From NCBI GenBank assembly GCA_964390465.1, contig CAYMIJ010000007.1, forward strand, positions 62,001 to 126,000: DNA of 64,000 nt, given 5' to 3'. Shown here piece by piece: positions 17,491 through 26,078 of the stretch. Both the position numbers and the translations under genes were made by a program. The notes beneath the pieces are model-generated. The model saw nothing but the letters and a program-made list of their open reading frames with translations, made no database searches and was not told the origin of the DNA. Within the stretch, counting starts at the first letter, position 1; every line of letters begins with the position of its first letter. Source of the stretch: JADZAI01 sp964390465 (lineage in GTDB: Bacteria; Pseudomonadota; Alphaproteobacteria; Micropepsales; Micropepsaceae).

Positions 17491-19560
17491 TCACCCGGAC
17501 TCGGGCACATGGCGTTCCAGCTCGTCGATCCACAGCCGCGCCGAGGCATCGCTCGGCGCGCGCCAGTCACCGCGCGGGCTGAGGGAAACCGGCAGCACCT
17601 TGGGACCGTTTGGCAGCGCCGAGCGCTTGAACTGGCTCGTCTGGAAGAAGCGCGTCAGGAATACGCGCAGCCATTTGCGGATTTCCGCAAGGTCATAACT
17701 GCGCTTGTCACCCACCTGCATCCCTTCCGGCCATGTCCCCGCGCTGGCGTCATGCCAGGCATGCCAGGCCAGAAAGGCGACTTTCGACGGCGCGAAGCCG
17801 TGGCGCACCGTGTAGAATAGGTTGAAGTCCTGCAACGCATAAGGGCCGATGATATCTTCAGTGCGCTGCACGGCGCGCCCCTGCTCCAGCGGCAGAAGCT
17901 CCGGTGATATCTCGGTCGCCAGCACCGCACGCAGGGTACCTGACGCTGCCTCGCCAAACTCGCCGCGTTCAGCCACCCAGCGGATGAGATGCTGGATCAT
18001 GGTTTTCGGCACACCCGCATTTACACCGTAATGCGACATGTGATCGCCGACGCCATAGGTGCACCAGCCTAGCGCCAGCTCGCTGAGATCGCCGGTGCCG
18101 ATGACCAGCGCGTTGTTCAGATTGGCCAGTCGGAACAGATAGGCCGTGCGCGCCCCCGCCTGCACATTCTCATAGGTGATGTCGTATTGCGGATCACCGT
18201 CCGCCACCGGATGGCCGATATCCTTCAGGGTCAGCTTCGCCACATCAGCGATTCCGATTTCGCTGGCCGTCACGCCAAACGCCTTCATCAAGGTCCACGC
18301 GCTGTCCAGGGTGCGCGCGGACGTACCGAAGCCCGGCATGGTATAGGCTAGGATGTTAGTGCGTGGCAGGCCCAAGCGGTCCATTGCGCGGGCACACACG
18401 ACCAGTGCATGGGTTGAGTCAAGGCCGCCCGAAATACCGATGACGACCTTCCGGATGCCGGTCGCCTGAAGCCGCGTGATGAGACCGCGCACCTGAATGT
18501 TATAGGCCTCGTAACAGTCCTGATCGCGTCTCGCGGCATCGTCCGGCACGAAGGGATAGCGTTGCTGGGGCCGCTTAAGATTGCGGCTTTGGGTCACTGC
18601 CGCACTGTCAAAGGTGAACGGGATACTGCGAAACGGCTTGCGGTTCCCGTCGGCGCAATCGCCCCAACTGCCAAGACGCATACGCTCCAGCACAAGTGCC
18701 TCAACGTCAATGTCGGCGATCAATGTCTGGCTGGTGTCCGAGAACCGGTCGCCTTCTGCCAGCAGTTTGCCATTCTCATAGATCAGCGCGTGGCCATCCC
18801 AGGCGAGGTCCGTAGTCGACTCGCCAGCCCCTGCCGCCGCATAGGCATACGCCGAAACCGTGCGCGCCGAATGGCTCGCGCACAACAACTTGCGTGCGTC
18901 GCCCTTCCCGACCGTGATATTGCTGGCGGACAGGTTCAGCAGGATGGTCGCTCCGGCCAAAGCCGCCAGCGACGATGGCGGCACGGGCACCCAGACATCC
19001 TCGCAGATTTCAATTCCGACAGCTATGCGCGCGTCGCCAGTTGCCTTGAAAATAAGGTCGGTGCCGAACGGCACCTCCTCGCCCGCCACACACACCGTGG
19101 CTCCCGGCGGCACGGTCGAACCAGACGCAAAATAGCGCTTCTCATAGAACTCGCGGTAATTGGGCAGATAAGTCTTGGGTACGGCACCGATGATACGCCC
19201 GGCATGGAAGATCAAAGCGCAGTTATAAAGCCTTCCGCCCTGCGCCAACGGCGCGCCTGCAACCACCAAAGAGGGAACGTCCGCCAGTGCCCTCGCGACA
19301 TGCCAGGCAGCATCTTCCACCCCATCCAGCAAAGGACGTTGGAAAAACAACTCGTCGCTGGAATATCCGCTGAGTGACAGTTCTGGAAACAGGATAATGT
19401 CGGCCTCTGCCTCTGCCGCTGCCCTGGCATCCCTGATGATCGCCAGCGCATTTGCATTCGGATCAGCTATAGCCACCTCGGGCACGGCAACAGCCAGCCT
19501 GGCAAAACCGTGGTTTCGCCTGGACCAAAATATGCTGTTGCCTGACTTGTTTTTCGTCAT
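17491..19560 (-). CDS. nadE: Glutamine-dependent NAD+ synthetase
   Basis: ATP-dependent amidation of deamido-NAD+ using glutamine. An N-terminal nitrilase-type glutaminase domain carries the Glu-Lys-Cys triad (LFPELSLSG, VVPKTYLPN, GIEICEDVWVP). The C-terminal synthetase domain carries the PP-loop GISGGLDST. At about 690 residues it is the long form seen in Mycobacterium rather than the roughly 550-residue form. Start at 19560 is chosen with GAGG just upstream; 19596 is possible. Same strand as hisD, 64 bp upstream, so it may read into that operon. Confidence 0.95.
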   Translation of the reverse strand: MTKNKSGNSIFWSRRNHGFARLAVAVPEVAIADPNANALAIIRDARAAAEAEADIILFPELSLSGYSSDELFFQRPLLDGVEDAAWHVARALADVPSLVVAGAPLAQGGRLYNCALIFHAGRIIGAVPKTYLPNYREFYEKRYFASGSTVPPGATVCVAGEEVPFGTDLIFKATGDARIAVGIEICEDVWVPVPPSSLAALAGATILLNLSASNITVGKGDARKLLCASHSARTVSAYAYAAAGAGESTTDLAWDGHALIYENGKLLAEGDRFSDTSQTLIADIDVEALVLERMRLGSWGDCADGNRKPFRSIPFTFDSAAVTQSRNLKRPQQRYPFVPDDAARRDQDCYEAYNIQVRGLITRLQATGIRKVVIGISGGLDSTHALVVCARAMDRLGLPRTNILAYTMPGFGTSARTLDSAWTLMKAFGVTASEIGIADVAKLTLKDIGHPVADGDPQYDITYENVQAGARTAYLFRLANLNNALVIGTGDLSELALGWCTYGVGDHMSHYGVNAGVPKTMIQHLIRWVAERGEFGEAASGTLRAVLATEISPELLPLEQGRAVQRTEDIIGPYALQDFNLFYTVRHGFAPSKVAFLAWHAWHDASAGTWPEGMQVGDKRSYDLAEIRKWLRVFLTRFFQTSQFKRSALPNGPKVLPVSLSPRGDWRAPSDASARLWIDELERHVPESG

Positions 19561-19665
19561 CCGCCTCACCTGTGCGGACAGGATAGCCGTTGGCACATGA
19601 ACGCGCTAGCTTGCGAGAGGATCATAGTCTTGAACTTGCGATCCATTGACCGCATATCCGCGCGA

Positions 19666-20646
19666 TCAAGCCGCGCGATTGTAGTTCGAACGAACGCGCT
19701 GATCGATCCAAGTATAGGTTTTTTCCAGCCCCTCGCGCAGCTGTCTTTGTGGCTGCCACCCCAAGCGCTCCTGAATGAGACGATTGTCGGAATTGCGCCC
19801 ACGCACCCCCGTGGGGCCAGGAATATGGTTTATCTTAAGGCTCTTGCCCGCGATGTCTGTCACAATGTCGACCAGCCGGTTGATCGTCACCATCTCAACC
19901 GAACCAATATTAACTGGCCCTTCAAAAACAGGATTGCGCAGAAGCTTGATGGTGCCCTCGACACATTCATCAACATAAAGGAAAGAGCGAGTCTGCTCGC
20001 CATCCCCCCATATTTCAATTTCGCCGCCATCTTTGGCCATAGCGACCTTCCGGCAGACAGCAGCAGGCGCTTTTTCCTTGCCCCCGGCCCATGTGCCTTC
20101 TGGGCCAAAAATATTATGATAACGCGCAATCCGGCATTTCATGCCGTAATTCCGATTGTAGGCAAGATAAAGCCTCTCGCTGAAGAGTTTTTCCCAGCCA
20201 TATTCACTGTCGGGATCGGCTGGATAGGCCGAGTCTTCTGAACATTTCGGGTTTTCAGGATCACGCTGATTGCGGGCTGGGTAGATGCATGCAGACGATG
20301 AATAGAAAATATTCTGAATACTCCGCCGACGACAGGCCTCAAGAACATTCAGATTAATCGTCGCAGAGTTATGCATGATGTCAGCATCATGCTCGCCGGT
20401 AAAAATATAACCCGCGCCACCCATGTCAGCGGCCAGCTGGTAGACTTCATCAAACTTCGTATCGAGCACATCGCGGCACAAGACCGGGTCGCGTAAGTCA
20501 CCTAAGACGAAATCGTCCGCCTCAGTTTCCGCATGCTCGTGATTCTTGAGATCAACACCACGGACCCAAAGACCATCACGCTTCAGGCGCTTGACGAGAT
20601 GCCCACCAACAAAGCCCCCCGCGCCAAGTACCAAAGCCTTCCGCAT
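19666..20646 (-). CDS. GDP-mannose 3,5-epimerase-like SDR protein
   Basis: Extended short-chain dehydrogenase fold. It has the N-terminal ALVLGAGGFVGGHL NAD motif, LAADMGGAGYI, SSACIYP with the catalytic Cys, YGWEK (YxxxK), GGKEKAPAAVCRK and GPTGVRGRNSDN, all close to plant GDP-mannose 3,5-epimerase, which makes GDP-L-galactose and GDP-L-gulose. The ATG at 20646 has GGGGGA seven bases upstream. No other nucleotide-sugar or glycosyltransferase gene is adjacent, so the sugar's destination is unclear. By eye its G+C is lower than hisD and nadE, a possible sign of transfer. A related UDP- or GDP-sugar epimerase activity remains possible. Confidence 0.85.
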   Translation of the reverse strand: MRKALVLGAGGFVGGHLVKRLKRDGLWVRGVDLKNHEHAETEADDFVLGDLRDPVLCRDVLDTKFDEVYQLAADMGGAGYIFTGEHDADIMHNSATINLNVLEACRRRSIQNIFYSSSACIYPARNQRDPENPKCSEDSAYPADPDSEYGWEKLFSERLYLAYNRNYGMKCRIARYHNIFGPEGTWAGGKEKAPAAVCRKVAMAKDGGEIEIWGDGEQTRSFLYVDECVEGTIKLLRNPVFEGPVNIGSVEMVTINRLVDIVTDIAGKSLKINHIPGPTGVRGRNSDNRLIQERLGWQPQRQLREGLEKTYTWIDQRVRSNYNRAA

Positions 20647-20885
20647 GCACATTCCCCCATTGGAATCCCGACTGATACTGCGGCCGGGTCTCGTATGCCC
20701 AGTTCAGAAACCCCACCACAGACGAAAACGTAAGGGAATCAAGCTGGCAACCAGCAAACATAAACTCCACTTTGCGGAAATCGCCAGTGCCAATATGGGC
20801 AATACCGATCTTTTGCCTTCATTGCATTGACGATCGTGATGATCGGTGTCGATGATGACGCCCTGATTATGGTTAAGGTTGGAAC

Positions 20886-22394
20886 GTGATCCCTGCTCGA
20901 AACGTCATTGTACTTCTGTTTGACAGCCTCAACCGGCACATGATGGGGGCTTATGGGGGGCGCGAGTTTTCAACGCCCAACTTTGATCGTTTCGCGGCCC
21001 GATCCATCCGTTTTGACAACCACTATGTCGGCGCTTTGCCCTGCATGCCTGCGCGTCACGACATTCTGTGCGGCGCGTGGGACTTCCTGTGGAAAGCGTG
21101 GGGTTCCGTAGAGCTGTGGGAAGATGGCATTGCAGCGCCGCTGAGCAAGGAAGGCGTCGTCAGCCAGCTCATCACCGACCATCCTCACCTGTTCGAAACT
21201 GGCGGCGAAAATTATCACGTCGATTTCACGGCATGGGACTATCAGCGCGGTCACGAGGGCGATGCCTGGAAAACAGCGCACGATCCAAGCTGGACTGGTG
21301 CACCACTGTTCGGGCGCAAGGACATCCCCTATGACCGCTCGCGGGGATGGTTCTGGGGCGAGGCGGATTTTCCCGGGCCGCGCACGATGGCTTCGGCAGC
21401 GCAGTGGCTCAACGAGAATAGCGGGAAACACGATCGCTTTTTTTTATTCGTCGATGAGTTTGACCCGCACGAACCATTCGACACACCCGATCATTACGCC
21501 CGACTGTACGATCCCGACTGGGATGGGCCACCTCTCATCTGGCCGCCTTATGGCAAGGACTGCGTGAAGAAGGGAATCATCTCCGAACGGGAAGGCCGCC
21601 AGATCCGTGCCCGGTATGGCGCAAAGCTGACCATGATTGATGCCTGGTTCGGCCGTGTGATGGATGCACTTGATCGCAATCATCTATGGGACGACACGCT
21701 CATCATCCTCACAACCGACCACGGCCATTATCTCGGCGAGAAGGATATCTGGGGCAAGCCCGGTGTGCCACTTTACCAGACTATCGCGCATATTCCGCTG
21801 ATGGTCGCGGGGCCCGGGCTGAATCCGGGATCATGTCAGGCACTGACCACCAGCGTCGATCTCTTCGCCACCATCGTCGATCATTTCGACGCTGCGCGCC
21901 ATGTGCGCCAGCGCACGCATGGCGCGTCCATTCTGCCTTTGCTCAGCGGAAAAGCGGAGAGGGTTCGCGACTATGTGCTGGCCGGTGTCTGGGGCCGCGA
22001 GGTGCATTACATCGACGGCATGCATAAACTGGCAAAGTCACCGGACGGCACCAACGCCCCCCTGCCCATGCTTTCGAACCGCTGGTCCACTATGCCAACG
22101 CATGTGCTGGGACGTGAGAGGGAACTGCCGCTGCCCGATGACCGCGCTGTGCTGGGGCGCATGCCGGGCAGTGCCGTCCCGGTGATCCATCAGACATGGC
22201 AAAGCGGTGATGCCGTGCCGTTTTGGGCATGGACCACCTTCAGTGGGGACCATCTCTACGATCTGAAACACGACCCCGACGAACAGCTCAATCTGAAAGA
22301 TGCGCCCATCGCGGATGCGTTGATGGCGCGCCTCCGAGCCGCACTGAAAGAGGTGGAGGCACCTCTCGAACAGTTCGCCCGGCTTGGACTTTAG
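20886..22394 (+). CDS. Formylglycine-dependent sulfatase / phosphonate monoester hydrolase-like protein
   Basis: Alkaline-phosphatase-superfamily hydrolase. The CxPxR signature CMPAR (Cys53) predicts conversion to formylglycine. Metal ligands are in VLLFDSLN and TTDHGHYLGEKD, and DEFDPHEPFD is typical of this group. It starts with GTG (AAGG ten bases before) and has no signal peptide, so it should be cytoplasmic, as for phosphonate monoester hydrolases and some aryl sulfatases. It is divergent from the epimerase across 239 bp and converges on sodB with a six-base gap. No formylglycine-generating enzyme gene is nearby. Substrate unknown. Confidence 0.85.
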   Translation: MIPARNVIVLLFDSLNRHMMGAYGGREFSTPNFDRFAARSIRFDNHYVGALPCMPARHDILCGAWDFLWKAWGSVELWEDGIAAPLSKEGVVSQLITDHPHLFETGGENYHVDFTAWDYQRGHEGDAWKTAHDPSWTGAPLFGRKDIPYDRSRGWFWGEADFPGPRTMASAAQWLNENSGKHDRFFLFVDEFDPHEPFDTPDHYARLYDPDWDGPPLIWPPYGKDCVKKGIISEREGRQIRARYGAKLTMIDAWFGRVMDALDRNHLWDDTLIILTTDHGHYLGEKDIWGKPGVPLYQTIAHIPLMVAGPGLNPGSCQALTTSVDLFATIVDHFDAARHVRQRTHGASILPLLSGKAERVRDYVLAGVWGREVHYIDGMHKLAKSPDGTNAPLPMLSNRWSTMPTHVLGRERELPLPDDRAVLGRMPGSAVPVIHQTWQSGDAVPFWAWTTFSGDHLYDLKHDPDEQLNLKDAPIADALMARLRAALKEVEAPLEQFARLGL

Positions 22395-22400
22395 CCTGGA

Positions 22401-23009
22401 TTACACGGCCAGTAGGGTCTCTTCTGCGAAGTCATAGTTCGCGAGACGGTTCAGGAAATTGGACGTGAAATCCAGCCGGGCATTGCGGAAGTCGATGTAA
22501 TAGGCGTGTTCCCACACATCGAGTGTCAGAAGCGGTGCGCCATCTCCTTTCGAGATCGGGCTTTCGGCATTGGCCGACTTCGTCACCTTCAGCTTCCCGT
22601 TCTTACCCAGCACCAGCCACGCCCAGCCGGACCCGAACTGCGAGACCGCGGCCTCCCGGAATGTCTTCTTGAACGCATCGACGCTACCGAAGTCGCGCGA
22701 AATCTTCTTCTTCAGCTCTGAGGGCATCCTGCCCCCATCCGGCGACAGGGAATTCCAGAAAAAGCTGTGATTGAAGTGCTGCCCGGCATTGTTGAACAGC
22801 TTTTCCTTCGAGGGCTTGCCGGCGCTGAGCGCGATGAGCTGTTCGACCGTCCTGTCCTTCAGCTTCACATCTTCGGCAACGATGGCGTTGAGGTCATCGA
22901 CATATTTCCTGTGATGCTTGCCATGGTGATAGCTGAAGGTCTCGGCGGACATGCCCCTGTCTTCCAGCGCTTCAGCGGAAAATGGCAGCTTCGGAAGTGT
23001 GAATGGCAT
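22401..23009 (-). CDS. sodB: Superoxide dismutase [Fe]
   Basis: Converts superoxide to peroxide and oxygen in the cytoplasm. It begins MPFTLPKLPFSAEALE. Metal-ligand regions are FSYHHGKHH, NHSFFW and DVWEHAYYIDF; the Gln in NNAGQHFNHSFFW is the outer-sphere residue typical of the iron enzyme. 202 residues is normal. The frame extends upstream to 23225, but this ATG is the conserved start. Convergent with the sulfatase. Confidence 0.96.
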   Translation of the reverse strand: MPFTLPKLPFSAEALEDRGMSAETFSYHHGKHHRKYVDDLNAIVAEDVKLKDRTVEQLIALSAGKPSKEKLFNNAGQHFNHSFFWNSLSPDGGRMPSELKKKISRDFGSVDAFKKTFREAAVSQFGSGWAWLVLGKNGKLKVTKSANAESPISKGDGAPLLTLDVWEHAYYIDFRNARLDFTSNFLNRLANYDFAEETLLAV

Positions 23010-23085
23010 GATCGCTCCGGCACAGGACGTGGATGTAAATAGTAACACCATCGCAACGCGGCCGGCCGCGGATGGTTCCCCGGTT

Positions 23086-23517
23086 TCAGATATCGTGCGT
23101 CGGCCTGCCCCGTGCGGTCCATGGCACGGTGACATCATCGAGATGCATCTCCAGCGCCTCAACGCTGAGGGCGATGGTGGCGCCTCCAGAAAAGCGCAGG
23201 GAAAGCGACCCGCCACACACGCCATCGGGCTCGAACGTCATGGCCAGCAACGAAAGCACCACCTCTTTCGCCTCTTGGTCCACATGCGCAACCCGCGCCC
23301 CTGTAACACCCTCGACCCTCAGGGCTGAGCGCACACGCCTCCCCCGCCCTCGGGCGCCCGCTTCCTCCCAGCGATAACGGTTGAGAATCAGCACGAAACG
23401 GCGCGCTTTGGGCAGGAAGGCGATGTCGCCCACTTTGACCACGGCGTCCTGCAGCAACGCTGAAAATGCGCCAAGATCCGCCGCATCTTCCGCAACGAAA
23501 TGAAGCGCCGGTGTCAT
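23086..23517 (-). CDS. DUF2948 family protein
   Basis: A 143-residue conserved alphaproteobacterial protein of unknown function, recognised by FVAEDAADLGAFSALLQDAVVKVGD, FVLILNRYRWE, and the ending LDDVTVPWTARGRPTHD. In many alphaproteobacteria it directly precedes hisD; here several kilobases of other genes lie between. Its ATG overlaps the upstream small gene's stop (ATGA). Confidence 0.9.
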   Translation of the reverse strand: MTPALHFVAEDAADLGAFSALLQDAVVKVGDIAFLPKARRFVLILNRYRWEEAGARGRGRRVRSALRVEGVTGARVAHVDQEAKEVVLSLLAMTFEPDGVCGGSLSLRFSGGATIALSVEALEMHLDDVTVPWTARGRPTHDI

Positions 23518-23669
23518 GAATCGGGATGTCCATCAGGATCAGCCCGGTCTGACGGCAAAACCTGCGCGACAGGCGCGTCGGCGGCGCGGGACTGCGCCTT
23601 GCGCCGTCTGAGGTTCGCCTTCAGTGCCTCGGCCTGACGGCGCTCGCGGATGTCGCATTCGTTGGGCAT
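23514..23669 (-). CDS. Small basic protein upstream of DUF2948
   Basis: About 51 residues, beginning MPNECDIRERRQAEALKANLRRRKAQSR. Short Arg/Lys-rich proteins of this pattern (ALRENLRRRKAQ) recur beside DUF2948 in alphaproteobacteria. Likely one charged helix; function unknown. Start chosen by comparison with that pattern; a Met at 23675 is the alternative. Overlaps DUF2948 by four bases. Confidence 0.6.
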   Translation of the reverse strand: MPNECDIRERRQAEALKANLRRRKAQSRAADAPVAQVLPSDRADPDGHPDS

Positions 23670-23757
23670 CGGCATCAGATAGGGGCTGGATATAAAAAGC
23701 ACCAGTGCCCTTTGCGCGGCTGGCGGCTTCCTGTATAGAGCCCCCCTTCCGAAACGG

Positions 23758-23832
<75 letters not shown>

Positions 23833-23851
23833 TTTGCATGGGTTCGGATAT

Positions 23852-24610
23852 TCAGCGACGTTTGAACCCCGGCGCTCGCTTTTCCAGAAATGCGGCGACG
23901 GCCTCGCGGTGATCAAGACTACTGACCAACCCAGCCAGTTCGTCCGATGTGTGCGGAGCATCTCCGCCCCCCATTGCCGAATTAGACTGACGCTTGGCTG
24001 CCTCTACGGCCAGTGGACTGCGCGACGCGATGCGTTCAGCCAGAGTCAGGGCCGCCGACAATAGACTGTCAGGCTCACACAGCGCCGCAACCAAACCGCA
24101 GTCCAATGCCTGCGCAGCACTCACGGGCAATCCGGTCAGCAGCATGGACTTGGCAGGCGCCAAACCAATCAGTCGTGGCAGACGGTGTACGCTCGCCATC
24201 AATCCGATGTTGACGCCCGAAGCTGCGAACTGAGCACGTGGTGTCGCGAAACGGATATCACAGGCCAGCGCCAGTTCCATCCCGCCGCCCATGGCAGGAC
24301 CATCAATGGCAGCAATGACAGGTACGCGGCATCCCTCAACACAGTCATAGAGCGCATGGAACTGTGCGAGCCTCTCCATCATGCGTTCGTGGGTAGCTGC
24401 GGCAACCTCTTTCAGATCATCGCCACCGCTGAATACACCGTGCGCACCTGTCAGCACGATCGCCCGCGTGGCTTCATTTTTTTCAGCCTCAGAAAAAGCG
24501 GTGATAAGCGCCTGTCGCGTTGCATCACCGAGTGCATTGACCGGGGCATTATCGATTTCGACCAAAACCACATGAGGCATGGGGGAATGGCAGCGGACCG
24601 TCTGTGTCAT
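23852..24610 (-). CDS. Enoyl-CoA hydratase/isomerase family protein
   Basis: Crotonase-fold enzyme for hydration or isomerisation of an acyl-CoA double bond. The oxyanion-hole segments FSGGDDLKEV and GPAMGGGMELALACDIRFA are present. At the positions of the two catalytic glutamates of classical enoyl-CoA hydratase I see ASGVNIGLMAS and RLIGLAPAKSMLLTG. Neither the first Glu (normally xPEI) nor the second is obvious, so hydration by the usual mechanism is doubtful. 252 residues. The ATG at 24580 is an alternative start. Divergent from terC. Confidence 0.88.
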   Translation of the reverse strand: MTQTVRCHSPMPHVVLVEIDNAPVNALGDATRQALITAFSEAEKNEATRAIVLTGAHGVFSGGDDLKEVAAATHERMMERLAQFHALYDCVEGCRVPVIAAIDGPAMGGGMELALACDIRFATPRAQFAASGVNIGLMASVHRLPRLIGLAPAKSMLLTGLPVSAAQALDCGLVAALCEPDSLLSAALTLAERIASRSPLAVEAAKRQSNSAMGGGDAPHTSDELAGLVSSLDHREAVAAFLEKRAPGFKRR

Positions 24611-24699
24611 AGGCGCACATGGGCGCGACTAACAAAGGGCGTCAAGACGCCGTCCAATTTCCCTTGATCGCCTTTGCCTCTCACAGGTAAGCATGCACC

Positions 24700-25452
24700 A
24701 TGCTTAACCTTCTGTCTGATCCAAATGCTTGGGCCGCCTTGCTGTCGCTGACGGCGCTCGAAATCGTGCTGGGTATCGACAATGTGATTTTCCTGTCGAT
24801 CGTGTCAGCTAAGCTGCCGAAAGAGCAACAAAAACCTGCGCGCCGCATCGGCCTGATGCTGGCTTTGCTGATGCGCATCGGCCTGTTGATGTTGATTACG
24901 TGGATTCAGAGACTGGAAACACCGATTTTTTCGGTAAATGGCTTCGGGCTTTCGTGGCGCGACGTTATCCTTATCGGCGGCGGCTTTTTCCTGCTCTACA
25001 AGGGCACCACGGAAATCCATCATATGATGGAAGGCAAGGACGAAGCGCATCATACATCGGCAAGGAAAGCTGCTTTTTCAGCCATCATCATGCAGATCGT
25101 CATTCTGGACGTAGTGTTTTCGCTCGATTCGGTCCTGACCGCCGTCGCCATGGCACCGGGGATGATTGAGGTGATGGTACTGGCAGTGGTCATTTCAATG
25201 GCCGTCATGCTGCTGGCATCGGAACCAGTGGCAGCTTTTGTGAACAGACACCCTTCCGTGAAGATGCTGGCGCTCACTTTCCTCATTCTGGTTGGCATGA
25301 CCCTGGTGGCTGATGGCTTCCACTATCACATCGAACGCGGCTTCATTTACGCGGCGATCGCCTTCTCAGTAGCAGTGGAAACCCTCAATCTAATTGCTGC
25401 GGGGCGCCGCAAGCGCCGCAACGGCGAAGGCGAGAGCGGCGAAGGCGTTTGA
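24700..25452 (+). CDS. TerC-family integral membrane protein
   Basis: Polytopic inner-membrane protein of about seven segments. Family hallmarks are ALEIVLGIDNVIFLSIV near the N-terminus and VFSLDSVLTAVAMA centrally, with conserved intramembrane acidic residues. TerC relatives are linked to tellurite resistance and to metal (Mn2+, Ca2+) export. It overlaps the downstream ExoD gene by four bases. No riboswitch-like leader was seen upstream. Confidence 0.92.
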   Translation: MLNLLSDPNAWAALLSLTALEIVLGIDNVIFLSIVSAKLPKEQQKPARRIGLMLALLMRIGLLMLITWIQRLETPIFSVNGFGLSWRDVILIGGGFFLLYKGTTEIHHMMEGKDEAHHTSARKAAFSAIIMQIVILDVVFSLDSVLTAVAMAPGMIEVMVLAVVISMAVMLLASEPVAAFVNRHPSVKMLALTFLILVGMTLVADGFHYHIERGFIYAAIAFSVAVETLNLIAAGRRKRRNGEGESGEGV

Positions 25453-26075
25453 AAGCGGCGCAACCGATCAGGCCTGAAGACGTCCCTCTCGTTCAGGCCA
25501 TGCTGCATCTTCTGGACGGCAAGGCCGGTCAGGATGTGGCCTTGGGCGAGCTGGTTGCCGGCATGGGCGCCCGCGGCTTCGGATTCTGCCTTATCGTATT
25601 CGGCCTGATGGCTGCAATTTCCCTGCCTGGCGTCGGGTCGTTGATGGGCGCGCCGCTGATCTTGTTCGCGGCACAGATGATCTGGGGCCTGAAACAGCCA
25701 TGGGTGCCCCAGTTTCTGGCCCGCCGTACGATATCTGCCGACGCGGCAAAGCGCACCCTCCAAAAAGGGGAGCGGTGGCTCAGCAAGCTTGAGATATTTG
25801 CCAAGCCCCGCGCCTCATGGCTAACAGCAGAGCCCTTTCAGCGCCTCGCGGGGATTTTCTGCCTGCTTCTAGCAGGCGTCATTCTCATGCCCGGCCCCTT
25901 CACCAACAACCCACCCGGCATCGCCATCACACTGATCGGCTTTGCGTTGGCTGAGCGCGATGGCATGCTGATGCTCATCGCGCTGGCGGTCTCCGTGCTG
26001 GCCTTCATACTGGGCCTTTCGGCGTTTATCGCTGTGGCGCTGGCGATCTGGGCCTGGGCCAGCGGCGAGTTCTGA
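25449..26075 (+). CDS. ExoD-family membrane protein
   Basis: Resembles ExoD of rhizobia, linked to exopolysaccharide synthesis and alkaline tolerance. The pattern is a soluble N-terminal segment, then VAGMGARGFGFCLIVFGLMAAISLPG with a family-typical P-G in the first membrane helix and PGPFTNNPPGIAI between later helices, about four segments in all. It starts at TTG inside the terC stop (TTGA), so the pair is translationally coupled; TTG start and coupling are inferred from the overlap and absence of a better start. Confidence 0.85.
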   Translation: MKAAQPIRPEDVPLVQAMLHLLDGKAGQDVALGELVAGMGARGFGFCLIVFGLMAAISLPGVGSLMGAPLILFAAQMIWGLKQPWVPQFLARRTISADAAKRTLQKGERWLSKLEIFAKPRASWLTAEPFQRLAGIFCLLLAGVILMPGPFTNNPPGIAITLIGFALAERDGMLMLIALAVSVLAFILGLSAFIAVALAIWAWASGEF

Positions 26076-26078
26076 GGC

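Noticed and set aside
18562..19377. 271-residue plus-strand open frame
   Set aside because: Antisense to nadE, whose triad and PP-loop are unmistakable; no family motifs of its own.
20653..20885. Short minus-strand frames between epimerase and sulfatase
   Set aside because: One 64-codon frame looks mildly protein-like but has no start context or family match; the region is better explained as a divergent promoter.
21438..21445. Run of eight T inside the sulfatase gene as a phase-variation tract
   Set aside because: The frame is intact across it (FFLFVDEF) and the sequence fits the family; no sign of slippage.
24611..24699. Manganese riboswitch ahead of terC
   Set aside because: Only a very small GGCGTC/GACGCC hairpin is present; none of the conserved yybP-ykoY elements were seen.
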